10,709 nucleotides of DNA from Euperipatoides rowelli (Eukaryota > Onychophora > Udeonychophora > Euonychophora > Peripatopsidae). Numbering within the stretch: position 1 is the stretch's first letter; each line of letters starts with the position of its first letter. The translations under genes were made by a program, and so were the position numbers. The stretch lies in assembly GCA_003024985.2 (NCBI GenBank), contig PXIH01S0010605.1, one strand, 5' to 3'. The notes beneath the pieces were generated by a model that was not told the origin of the DNA, searched no databases, and worked only from the letters and a program-made list of their open reading frames with translations. This document shows, in pieces, positions 1 to 7,295 of this stretch.

Positions 1-490
1 TATTTCTTTAATTATTCAAAACTGGCACAAAAAGGGTGAAAGAATTTTTGTCAGGATAGCTGTAGTTGTACAAAGAATCATTAGAAGAAAAAAAAATTCT
101 AAGTACATAGTAATTTTGAAGATTTATAAGTTTTTTTGCTGTTTACCAAAGTTTTGTTGACTGGATAAAGGACATTTTGGAGATGGGCACCTCAATTATT
201 AACATTGCATTCCATGACCACAAAAATGTAGTTTTGCAGTTGGAATTTTGATACTAGGTAAACCAGGAGCTGAGAAAATGAGCATTTAGTATTTAAAGGT
301 CACTATTTAAAAAATTAAATATGGCCGCCATAATAATACGTGTGAAAATGGAATCAAAGATTTTATGAATAGTTATTCATAAAAGTTTACAAAAATGTAT
401 AGTTTTATAATCCCCAAAAAATTTGAACGAAATTAGACAGTGAACTAGACTATAAGCTCTGAGTTTTAGGAAACCAAAAACAAGTTTCAG
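1..490. other. AT-rich non-coding DNA, no gene seen
   Basis: No reading frame of useful length occurs and no known repeat is recognised. The stretch from about 180 to 470 is less monotonous than its flanks and includes a short ATGGCCGCC-like patch near 321. Such patches often occur in old interspersed repeats of invertebrates, but I cannot name a family or find its ends. Treated as intergenic or intronic. Confidence 0.6.
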
Positions 491-494
491 TCTG

Positions 495-590
495 TCAGAT
501 TGGTCGGCTCAGTAGATCAATGACCTGCTGACTGAGACACATGCGTGATGGGTCTTGGTTCGATTCCCAGAAGGCTCATGATGAGTAGTT
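495..590 (+). mobile_element. tRNA-derived SINE head (relic)
   Basis: A perfect RNA polymerase III B box, GGTTCGATTCC, lies at 557-567. An A-box-like stretch (TCGGCTCAGTAGATC) starts near 504, about 40 nt upstream, which is close to tRNA spacing. The T-arm around the B box pairs imperfectly (CTTGG with CCCAG, one mismatch), and no complete cloverleaf with an acceptor stem can be drawn, so it is not a working tRNA gene. The natural reading is the 5' tRNA-related part of a SINE. Its 3' end is not clear, because the sequence after about 600 becomes T-rich and low-complexity. Family unknown. Confidence 0.6.
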
Positions 591-842
591 ATTTTCTGCT
601 GTTTTTTTTTTCAGGTTTAATTTTCACTATTTATTTATTTAAAAGTTTTTTTTAAAAGTTTTTGATCTGTTTAGGTATAAATTCATTGAATAATGATGAG
701 TTTATGCAGAGACACATCTATAGAAAGATATTTGAATTGAAGTATATTTTCAAATAGGGTTAATTAAAAAAGAAGAAACAAGTTTAAATTTGTTGGCCAA
801 TGTGATCTTTTGAAAATAAACAGATTATTCAGTCCTTTAGAT

Positions 843-1422
843 CAGTTCTTTTCAAAATATAACTTATGACCCCCTCCCCCTAGGGAGACGTGAAGCTTTA
901 GTCAGGGAGTCACAAGCTTTGGAGGCAAATTTGAGAATTGTCCTTTAAAATATTACACTTGATATTGAATTATTGTGTAAAAATATGAGATCACATGATC
1001 AATCTCATTAGTAAAGAGTTTGGGAAGGTTGGACTACATTTTAAAATTCCTTTAATTAATGCGTTTTTATAAGACAAATGTTTATAAAAATACATTTCTT
1101 TAAATAATAAAAAATATTTATCCGAATTTAGTGTAAAATTTAGCACTTAAGTACAATCATCACCATACCACATTGTGTGTTATTTCATTTGGTAACAATT
1201 TTGGGATTTTTCTAACAGCAAAATTAGATAATTTATACTCTTTTTTTTTTCACCACAAACATCAAACAATTACCAAAAAATATAAAAGGCCTATAAATTT
1301 ATAAATAATTGGAGGGGAGGGGGGGGGTAATACTGTGCCTATGGATGGCTTGATTAAGGAAATCTTTCAATTTACTTATCTAATTTAGGGAGCCCTGGAA
1401 TCATAACACCTAAGAAGCACTA
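843..1422. mobile_element. hAT-like non-autonomous DNA transposon (MITE)
   Basis: The left end begins CAGTTCTTTTCAA and continues into TTATGACCCCCT. The right end, read on the - strand from 1422, begins TAGTGCTTCTTAGG and continues through GTTATGATTCC to GGGCTCCCT. Both resemble hAT termini of the type CAGtGnTTCTcAA...GACCCCC. The 8 bp outside the left end (835-842, CTTTAGAT) and outside the right end (1423-1430, CTTGAGAC) agree at 6 of 8 positions, as expected for a degraded 8-bp hAT target duplication. The roughly 580-bp interior has no transposase frame and holds a 9-G run at 1319-1327. The terminal repeats match only moderately (about 8 of the first 12 positions), so the element is old or the exact ends are slightly off. 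Confidence 0.55.
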
Positions 1423-1430
1423 CTTGAGAC

Positions 1431-1960
1431 AATGACAATAAAAGTTAGTACAAAAATAACAAGGTCTGATTAGGATATAACTAAAACAAGTCATATTTTG
1501 ACATTCTCATAACATAATAGTATACAGTCATGGCCTTTATAACTTAAAAAAAATAATGACCTTAATATTGATGCTTCAGAAAAACAAAACATTGAGGCAG
1601 CTATCGCCATTCACTACTTTTATTCTGAAACAAGTTAGGTATGGAAATGAAGGAGTTACATGAAAGAGGCAAAATTTTAGCTGGCAGAATAGACAATGAG
1701 ACTCAGTTATAAAGGGTTTAACTTATAATCATGCACCTCAAACGAATTAACAGTAGGCAACTTGAATAATGAAATAAGAAATGGATAGTCAAATTTTGCT
1801 GAAAGGGAAGATAAAAATAGTTTATTTCTTTTCGGAAGATTGATATTTATGAATATAATAAATGGGTGAAAAAAGTGTTCCTATGGATACAAGAGGATTT
1901 TAATTGGTTGGTTAGGGTACAGTATTTATAGGTTTATTTTTATAGTAACATAGAAATAGA
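1431..1960. other. AT-rich non-coding DNA, no gene seen
   Basis: A short open stretch at 1641-1712 encodes a hydrophilic 23-residue peptide (MEMKELHERGKILAG...) before a TAA. It has no continuation, no convincing splice sites and no recognised family, so it is not called a gene. The rest is AT-rich without repeats that I can identify. Confidence 0.55.
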
Positions 1961-1964
1961 GATG

Positions 1965-2060
1965 TACAGCTCTGGTGGTTGAATGGTTTCAGCTATCATC
2001 ACCTGATGCTAGCTCATGTGATTGACCACAGGGTAGCCCAAGCTGTGGATAGTAAGGAAT
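1965..2060 (+). mobile_element. tRNA-derived SINE head (degenerate)
   Basis: An A-box match, TGGTTGAATGG, lies at 1976-1986. About 44 nt downstream, at 2031-2039, the sequence GGGTAGCCC sits where a B box should be and looks like a shortened B box. It is enclosed by a perfect 6-bp inverted repeat, CCACAG (2026-2031) and CTGTGG (2043-2048), resembling a tRNA T-arm. The order A box, spacer, T-arm-like hairpin suggests the head of a tRNA-derived SINE that has lost its B box. The 67-codon frame crossing this unit (1979-2182) is not protein-like and is ignored. Confidence 0.45.
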
Positions 2061-2080
2061 TTTATTTCCATACCAGTACA

Positions 2081-2144
2081 CATCGTTTCTTCATATTTAT
2101 AGATATCTACAAATTAATAACTAAGAAAACTTACAGAAACGATG
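2081..2144. repeat. 10-bp perfect inverted repeat, 44-nt spacer
   Basis: CATCGTTTCT at 2081-2090 is the exact reverse complement of AGAAACGATG at 2135-2144. It lies just 3' of the SINE-like unit and may be part of its body or a separate stem-loop. The spacer is AT-rich. No function can be assigned. Confidence 0.5.
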
Positions 2145-2189
2145 GATGGTTAGTGCAGACAATTACTAGTTTGGAAAAATAGCCAATAC

Positions 2190-2954
2190 GCACAGTCATC
2201 AGGCTATTTTAATACATACAATACGTTCAGATTATTTTTACTGCCCTCAGGAAAACTTGTCAAGGTATTTCTTTACATCATTTTTATGGAAGAGAGTTCA
2301 TCTTATATAGCTTACAATAAAATATTAACCATTTGAATTAAAGAAAGATGATAAGGCCTTTACCATTGTTAAACAATAGAAAATTCCTCATCACCTGGAA
2401 TATTATGAACATACTGAAAAACCACAATTTTTGTCCTTTATGATGTAGGCTAATATTCAGTAACAAAAATGGTTTTGAACAGAAAGACATTTTAAAAATT
2501 GTCATCATATCAATTTGTGAAAGTTTAAATCAATAAAATTTTATAAGGTAAATATATACTGTGAATATATACTGTATAAGTACATGTGTATATATATATT
2601 TGTTTAATTAAAAAAATAATACTTATTCTTTATCTCAACATCTATCTATGGTAAATGATGAATCTCTTGGGCCTAAACATTTATTCCACCATATTAGTGG
2701 TTTATATTACATTGTACAAGGTGCAAAGTAAGTTCTTTTCTCCCAGAAGACTCATAACACGATTTTTTTAACTGAAATCAAGCTAACAATTTTACATTCA
2801 AGAATTCATTCCTCCTCCTGGTCCTCCTCAATTTTTTTAACTGTATTGAAACATAAAACCAGGAATTATCGGCCTATGATGTTCAATATTATTACATCAA
2901 TAGTTTTTTTTTTTTTAAATCCTTAAAAAAATCTAATTTATATTTAATCGTTAA
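2190..2954. other. AT-rich non-coding DNA with a 13-bp tandem duplication
   Basis: There is no gene-like frame. A 13-bp unit AATATATACTGTG is duplicated head-to-tail at 2551-2563 and 2564-2576 with one difference in the last base. A short (TA)n run follows near 2589-2600. A pyrimidine-rich stretch with several CCTCCT-like words lies near 2811-2829. These are simple-sequence features only. Confidence 0.6.
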
Positions 2955-3087
2955 CATTTTCTGGTTCTTGTCGTGCAGGTTAATGTGAAGTATGTAAACT
3001 AATTAATTTGGCTGAGGTTGGAGGTTGAAAGTTGGGCTTAATTAGTTCAATTTCAGGTAGTAAAAAAAAAAATCATTTTCTGGTTCT
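2955..3087 (+). mobile_element. short poly(A) retroposon with perfect 14-bp target duplication
   Basis: CATTTTCTGGTTCT occurs at 2955-2968 and again at 3074-3087. Between the copies lies a 105-nt insert ending in 11 consecutive A residues (3062-3072) plus one T, directly against the right-hand copy. Insert, poly(A) and flanking direct repeat are the hallmarks of LINE-type target-primed retroposition on the + strand. Inside the insert, AACTAATTAA (2997-3006) pairs perfectly with TTAATTAGTT (3038-3047). A stretch TGGCTGAGGTTGG (3009-3021) resembles a pol III A box, and AGTTCAATTTC (3044-3054) resembles a B box, though their spacing is shorter than in a tRNA. No AATAAA precedes the tail, so a small structured RNA or mini-SINE is more likely than an mRNA. 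The source RNA is not recognised. Confidence 0.65.
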
Positions 3088-3840
3088 GCTAGTATATACT
3101 TTAAAAAAAAGAGAGATGTCAATAAAATTTAGATATTTATTTTAAAAATCATCATTCTAATTAAGAACTCACTTTTATCTGCGATTTCAATGGACTCCTT
3201 CCTTGCAAAAGAGCAAGCTGGAATAAAGCAGGATTCTGGCTGATTGCTAAAAGTTGTTTTAAATTTTGCACTCAGAGATTTTAATGTTGGAAGAGTTCGT
3301 TTGGACATGTTTCAGCATTTTTATCTTAGTTAATTCTCTTTACACAAAATATGAACTTAAATTATGTGGAAGTAACTCCATTATGTATTATATAATTTCG
3401 AAAGTAGTGAAACATGCACGTGTTTTAATCACAGTATTCAGAGAACTAATATTGTTGTATACATTTTTACTGTAGAGATCATACTAAAAATTGAATTTAT
3501 TTATAATATTAAAATCAAACAATAAAACCAATTTTATTTTATGAAGAGGGCTCCTTTCTTCTTCAATATTACAGGTAAAATAAATGTAATTTTTAAAATA
3601 AAAAATAAGGTGGCCAGTTTCTTATTTTAATCTTTTTTAAATACGTTTATTTTAATTCTTACGTCTGGGCATCAAACTTATTTTTGCCCATTCCCCCAAA
3701 AAATCCACGTTGACGGCCGTTGATTGGTTACCAGTTGGGCTTTTGTGTCAAAATTATAAAAAAAAAAGTATGTTGCAATATTTTTATAATACCAGATTAA
3801 GATCAGGTAATGGTCTTTTTATAACTCATAAAAATAATAA
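3088..3840. other. AT-rich non-coding DNA, no gene seen
   Basis: The longest frame (3266-3475, 69 codons) encodes a low-information hydrophobic peptide with no recognisable motif. It is taken as a chance frame in AT-rich DNA. A slightly more GC-rich patch near 3694-3750 matches nothing I recognise. The 5' boundary of the LINE fragment downstream may lie anywhere in the last part of this stretch. Confidence 0.55.
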
Positions 3841-3851
3841 ACTGTGACTGA

Positions 3852-3962
3852 GGCTTAGCTTTCCAAAGTATAGCCCCAAAAACTTGGAATAATATTCCAG
3901 AAAGTATAAGAAGATGCCCTAACTTTCACTCATTCAGGAAAAAACTTGAGTACCGTATCTAA
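3852..3962 (+). pseudogene. reverse-transcriptase C-terminal relic of the LINE
   Basis: Translation from 3852 gives GLAFQSIAPKTWNNIPESIR and continues through a segment with SFRKKLEYRI to a TAA at 3960-3962. The pattern APKxWNxxPxxIR...SFxKxLK is the well-known end of many CR1/L2/jockey-group reverse-transcriptase proteins. An in-frame TGA at 3849-3851, directly before the first kept codon, blocks the frame. No polymerase motifs (such as the FADD box) are present, because they would lie far upstream and have been lost by 5' truncation. The piece is non-functional. Confidence 0.75.
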
Positions 3963-4128
3963 GTGCCTGTAACGACTAAATGAACCAGTATTAAGGAGAT
4001 TCGGCGTCATTGTATTGTTCTTGTTTAAGTGATGCATATATGTATTTACTGTATCAATGTGTCAACTATTTTTGTTTAATTTTATTTACTCTCTATTATT
4101 GTATTTGTTCATATTCCTATGCAACAAG

Positions 4129-4168
4129 GGACCTGGTAGAACACGCTTGTTTTCAAGTAAGAAGGTCC
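4129..4168 (+). other. LINE 3'-terminal stem-loop
   Basis: GGACCT (4129-4134) pairs with AGGTCC (4163-4168). Inside it, CTTG (4146-4149) pairs with CAAG (4154-4157) over a TTTT loop, with a possible G-T pair extending the inner stem. It sits immediately before the A-rich tail. In related LINEs the reverse transcriptase recognises such a 3' stem-loop on its RNA. That role is inferred here from position only. Confidence 0.55.
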
Positions 4169-4273
4169 TGCTAAATTTGAAAATAAATAAAAATAAAATA
4201 AAAATATCTGAAAGTTCTGATGTGAGAAGATTGTAAAGATCAGCTCACCTTTTGACTTCCAGATATTTGATAT

Positions 4274-4321
4274 TGTGTGTGTATGGGGGGGGNTATATAT
4301 ATATATATATACACACACACA
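4274..4321. repeat. compound microsatellite (TG)n-G8-N-(TA)n-(CA)n
   Basis: A (TG) run at 4274-4282 is followed by eight G (4285-4292), the window's only ambiguous base (4293), (TA)n at 4294-4310 and (AC)n at 4311-4321. The N sits exactly at the junction of the G run and the TA run, so repeat length and junction are uncertain in the assembly. The long - strand frame at 4109-4663 runs through this N and through the antisense of the LINE tail, and is not a gene. Confidence 0.9.
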
Positions 4322-4990
4322 GTATATAATCATAATACATGATGAAAAAAACTGCAGTACATAATTTACATTTTTGCATAGGCTAATTTGCTCTCCTTCG
4401 GTACTCGGCACAGTCAGATTATAATCGAACACCCGGTGGTGCGCTGATAACACTTGGTAAGGCCCAGGGCCTAATGCAATGATAACATTATTAAAAATAT
4501 CGTACAGAAATATAAATGTTATGTACACGCATTGATTTAAAAAAATATTAATAAACAGGTGCGCTGACTTGTTGAGTAGTTCACAAGAAGGCAGACTGCT
4601 AACACATTGTGGGTTAAAATTTTTTTTTTTTAAAAAAAAAAGGGTAAACGCTTTGGGCTGCAAATTTATCTACATGGATTACTACAAAATCAATCAATCA
4701 TGTTTGACTACTTAGTACATAACTAAATGGATCAACAGCCTTATTTTTGTATTTAAAGTCCTAATCTTCATCCCAACGTTAACCCAACTCTTCTAGTTAA
4801 TAAATACCTATGCCTAATCCTAATTATAATTAATAAGTGGAATAAATCTTCTTGATCGTTTTTACATTATTTCCATCAGCCAAACCATTGTTGCTAATCT
4901 GGTTGTTACTGTAGTAATCCGTGTGGATAAATTTACTTGAGACAGACCCCTAAATATTTAGCTTCGAAAACAAAATTGAATTTGAAACTA
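4322..4990. other. non-coding DNA with a possible old repeat patch
   Basis: A patch at about 4394-4475 is richer in G+C than its flanks. It contains GTGTTCGATTATA on the - strand (about 4421-4433), which weakly resembles a pol III B box; no A box supports it. The 10-mer GGTGCGCTGA occurs at 4438-4447 and again at 4558-4567. T12 followed directly by A10 occupies 4620-4641 and is self-complementary. The remainder is AT-rich without a recognised feature. Confidence 0.45.
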
Positions 4991-4999
4991 TACATATAT

Positions 5000-5287
5000 G
5001 TCAAGGAGTGGTAGCTTTGAGATAATCTTAGATCAGTAATATTACTGATATAAGGAGGTTGGTTCGATCCTGGAGAATGAGGGGGGGGGGGAGTATCTCT
5101 AGGGTTTTTTGTGTTAATTGACTATGGGAGATTTTTCTAGATACCGAAGGACTCATTAAAGTCATTTCTGTGAAAAATTCCTCTTGTTCTGACCTAGCCA
5201 GAGAGCCACAGGTGGGAAATTGCGTCTGTCAGAAGAAGCACAATGGAATTGAGAATTACCTGTAGCGTATATAGTATAAAAAAAAAG
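5000..5287 (+). mobile_element. tRNA-derived SINE-like element with A tail
   Basis: A B box, GGTTCGATCC, lies at 5061-5070. A weak A-box-like TGGTAGCTTTGAG begins near 5009. Downstream is about 200 nt of sequence richer in G+C than the surroundings, ending in a run of nine A at about 5279-5287. Head with pol III boxes, unrelated body and A tail is the SINE layout. An 11-G run (5081-5091) directly follows the tRNA-like head. Between the boxes lies an 18-bp perfect palindrome (5032-5049). I could not find flanking target duplications, and the body matches no family that I can name with confidence. Confidence 0.5.
5032..5049. repeat. 18-bp perfect palindrome
   Basis: ATCAGTAATATTACTGAT is identical to its own reverse complement with no central spacer. 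It lies between the A-box-like and B-box sequences of the SINE-like unit, where a tRNA would have its anticodon arm. No known binding site is recognised. Confidence 0.8.
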
Positions 5288-5543
5288 ATACCAAGTGTGT
5301 ATTAAAGATTGAAGAGTGTATATTTCGTTGTAACTATAGACTTAATAGTTCACTTAGGAGAATTATTTTTGTTGTATTCTATTGCTTTTCCCATACAATG
5401 TAAAAAAAAAAAAAAAACTGGGTTGCCCTCGTTCAGTACTTTTTTTATTACCCAGAGTCAAATAATGGCAAAGATGGACTAATCTAGTATGCCGAGCAGA
5501 GTTCCCACATCCGAATTTGGCTCCCGGGACTGAAAATCCAGAT
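5288..5543. other. non-coding DNA, 16-A tract
   Basis: No gene is visible. A run of 16 A occupies 5402-5417. The stretch from 5418 to 5543 is richer in G+C, with a CTCCCGGGAC word near 5521, and may be the first part of the repeat region that follows. Confidence 0.5.
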
Positions 5544-5740
5544 GGGACCCTTATACATAACTCTTTTTGTTATGGGGACCCTTGTTCGTTAATATTTGAT
5601 TTTTTTTTTGTGACTTCTTGTCGGATTTTATAAGCTTTTTTTTTTGTTGCATAGTTGTTTCGTTGACTTCTTGTTGGATTTAATAAGCTTTTTTTTTTTT
5701 AGTTTATGGACTACGGTCCTTGTTTACCTTAACAAGCTAT
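5544..5740. repeat. diverged direct repeats of about 53 bp
   Basis: A unit starting TGACTTCTTGTCGGATTTTA at 5611 and ending in AAGC plus a T run recurs at 5664 (TGACTTCTTGTTGGATTTAA, AAGC, T run), giving a 53-bp period. A weaker third copy (TCCTTGTTTACCTTAACAAGC) starts near 5717. Upstream, GGGACCCTT occurs at 5544-5552 and 5575-5583, flanking a small hairpin CATAAC (5556-5561)/GTTATG (5569-5574). The region looks like a decayed minisatellite or the interior of an unrecognised repeat element. Confidence 0.65.
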
Positions 5741-5856
5741 GGGGCCCCTTTTCCAGTTCTATGCCCCTCACCACATCGACCCTAGTCATAACAATGTAGT
5801 TTCTTATGGAAGTTGTTCATGTGCAGGGGTACCCCTGGCCCGGACCCTAAGACTAT

Positions 5857-5960
5857 AGCCCCATGCACCCCCCCTCCTATGAGGAGGGCCTGATTCTGAG
5901 TTTCACACAGCCCCATGCACCCTTCCATCTGTGTGGAGGGCCTGATGCCCAGTTGCATAC
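5857..5960. repeat. tandem duplication of a 52-bp unit, each with a hairpin
   Basis: Two adjacent copies (5857-5908 and 5909-5960) both start AGCCCCATGCACCC and share GAGGGCCTGAT. Copy 1 contains the perfect stem CCCTCCT/AGGAGGG with an ATG loop. Copy 2 contains CCTTCCA/TGGAGGG with a 6-nt loop and one G-T pair, so the closing pair changed from T-A to A-T while pairing was kept. The GC content is much higher than in the flanks. The 67-codon - strand frame at 5782-5985 crosses these copies, but its peptide looks like a translated repeat and no function is claimed. Confidence 0.75.
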
Positions 5961-6316
5961 TTCTAAAGACTTCATAGGATCTCATCTTCCACGTAGTAAA
6001 AAATAATTAAGATAAGTATATACATAAGTTTACTTAATCAGTAAATTAATCTAAAATAAAATCGTAGTAATGAATATTATTAATATTAAAATCGAAAACT
6101 TAATTCACAAAATTTTTGTCTTGGCATTTCTGAAAAAAAAATTGTTATGTTGTCTCTAGGTGGGAGCAAATTTGTAAGAATTCTCCTCTAGCAGTAGTAC
6201 TGCTACTAGTAAATTTATAATAATTTATGAATTAAATTAAATGTGATATTATAATTTTATTGCTAGCAGTTTATCTGTTGTTCATAGGAAAAAAATCTCA
6301 CGCCAACTGCCCCCTA
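5961..6316. other. AT-rich non-coding DNA, short palindrome
   Basis: No gene is seen. TAGCAGTA (6189-6196) and TACTGCTA (6198-6205) form an 8-bp palindrome around a single central base. The rest is AT-rich. Confidence 0.55.
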
Positions 6317-6346
6317 CCCCCCCCCCCCCACACACACACAAAAAAA
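6317..6346. repeat. compound microsatellite C13-(AC)n-An
   Basis: Thirteen C residues (6317-6329) are followed by an (AC)n run of about five units and then an A run. The + strand mirror of the G-run/TG arrangement at 4274-4292 shows the same combination of a C/G homopolymer beside a CA/TG repeat. Confidence 0.85.
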
Positions 6347-6475
6347 GGGTATATTTTTATACTTTTTAGATTGTCTACACTATGAAACCTACCCACATGC
6401 CAAATTTCAAGTTTGTGCCAGATTGGGAATTATGATAATATTTTGAGCAGACACCCACACACACCCACATAGCTG
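6347..6475. repeat. probable interspersed repeat ending in a CA-rich tail
   Basis: The stretch contains CATGCCAAATTTCAAGTTTG (from about 6397) and ends in an imperfect CACCCACACACACCCACA run. A 'TGCCAAATTTCA' core close to a microsatellite tail is seen at the 3' ends of several invertebrate retroelements. That memory is the only basis for calling it a repeat, and no family name is offered. It is bounded on the left by the C13/(AC)n microsatellite. Confidence 0.35.
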
Positions 6476-7270
6476 CAAATTTCTCTTTTATAATATACAT
6501 AAAATGGGATAGTTTTTTTTTTTGAAGATAACAAATATCCATGTTATTTTAAATTTTAGTTAAAAATGGCTATTTAAAGTGACAGTTAGGAGCTTTTACT
6601 CTTTCTTCATAATAAAATTGACATCCATGACATCATCAGGGTACAATTGTCATAAAATTTAAATTGTATAATGTACTGCTATAAATTATTTTTCCAGTGT
6701 AGCTAGTTCTCACTTTTTCACAAGTTGATCTTCTTTCTTTAATGTATATATAATACCAAAATATAATTTCTTATGGTGAAATTTTTTATTCAGCTTTATG
6801 TCTCATTTAACTACTCCTTCTGTCAAACTTTGAGTCTGTAATTACTGTATCTTATATTAAAAATTGCTTGATGACCAAGATGTGTATGTTATTTATTTTG
6901 TTTTAAATAATATATTTATTTACTATAAATTTTTAAAAAAATAAATATATTGGTAATATAACAAATAATGTAACTCTAGAGCTTTCTTGAATTTTAGATA
7001 TCATTGAAAATAAATTCTTAATTATTTATCTTGTTCTAATTATCTGAAAATTTTTCCTTCATTTGGTTATGCTGAGCATCGATTCTGGGTCCAGCACAAA
7101 TTACGGTTCCATACTCTAAATTCCAGTGCGGACATCACTCGGCTGTTCTGGCAGAGAAACCTCTATTTTTTTTTTTGTCTTCTTCATGTTTCTTTACACG
7201 ATATTGCAGTTATTTTTTTCCTTAAAAATATCTTACGGTTTGATAATATTATCTCAAGTGTACGATTTAT
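6476..7270. other. AT-rich non-coding DNA with a 13-bp inverted repeat
   Basis: AATATATTTATTT (6909-6921) is the exact reverse complement of AAATAAATATATT (6939-6951). In A/T-only sequence such pairing is easily reached by chance, but it could extrude a hairpin. A frame at 7126-7332 gives a Phe-rich peptide from T runs and is not considered a gene. Otherwise no feature is seen. Confidence 0.55.
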
Positions 7271-7295
7271 TAACCCTTTCTCAAAGAAAGGGTTA
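7271..7295. other. perfect 11-bp stem-loop, 3-nt loop
   Basis: TAACCCTTTCT (7271-7281) and AGAAAGGGTTA (7285-7295) are exact reverse complements separated by CAA. It is not a histone 3' stem-loop, whose sequence differs. It does not lead into a T run of terminator type on either strand. Immediately downstream the - strand reads GGGTTCGAGTAT (about 7304-7315), a partial B-box match, so this may be the remnant of a tRNA-like repeat. Confidence 0.6.

Larger units (their letters stand above)
3849..4205 (+). mobile_element. 3' end of a CR1/L2-type LINE, 5' truncated
   Basis: The fragment contains, in order, the extreme C-terminus of a non-LTR reverse-transcriptase protein (3852-3962), about 165 nt of 3' untranslated sequence, a terminal stem-loop (4129-4168), and an A-rich tail built of AAATA/AAAATA units ending near 4205. 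That order is typical of CR1/L2/Daphne-like LINEs, which end in a hairpin followed by short tandem repeats and are usually 5' truncated. No target duplication was found: the bases after the tail do not recur upstream of 3849, so the 5' boundary is approximate. The clade is assigned only from the style of the C-terminal motif and tail. Confidence 0.7.

Noticed and set aside
495-590. Genuine tRNA gene at the perfect B box
   Set aside because: No acceptor stem, imperfect T-stem and no proper anticodon arm. A SINE head fits better.
1641-1712. Short peptide MEMKELHERGKILAG... resembling part of a coiled-coil or spectrin-like repeat
   Set aside because: Only 23 codons before a stop, no supporting splice sites or neighbouring exons, and no family recognised.
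4438-4567. 10-bp direct repeat GGTGCGCTGA as a target duplication
   Set aside because: The sequence between the copies has no tail or terminal structure, and the preceding patch looks like one repeat body rather than an insertion boundary.
4620-4641. T12A10 self-complementary tract as a terminator or terminal inverted repeat
   Set aside because: It is a simple homopolymer junction with no associated gene or second terminus.
4109-4663. Longest frame in the window, 184 codons on the - strand
   Set aside because: It runs antisense through the LINE 3' tail, the microsatellite and the N. The peptide is low-complexity and has no domain.
5782-5985. 67-codon - strand frame with Gly-rich repeat-like peptide
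   Set aside because: It is the translation of the 52-bp tandem DNA duplication. The repetition is explained at DNA level.
6909-6951. 13-bp inverted repeat as transposon ends or origin-like element
   Set aside because: It consists only of A and T in a low-complexity stretch, where such pairing arises readily.
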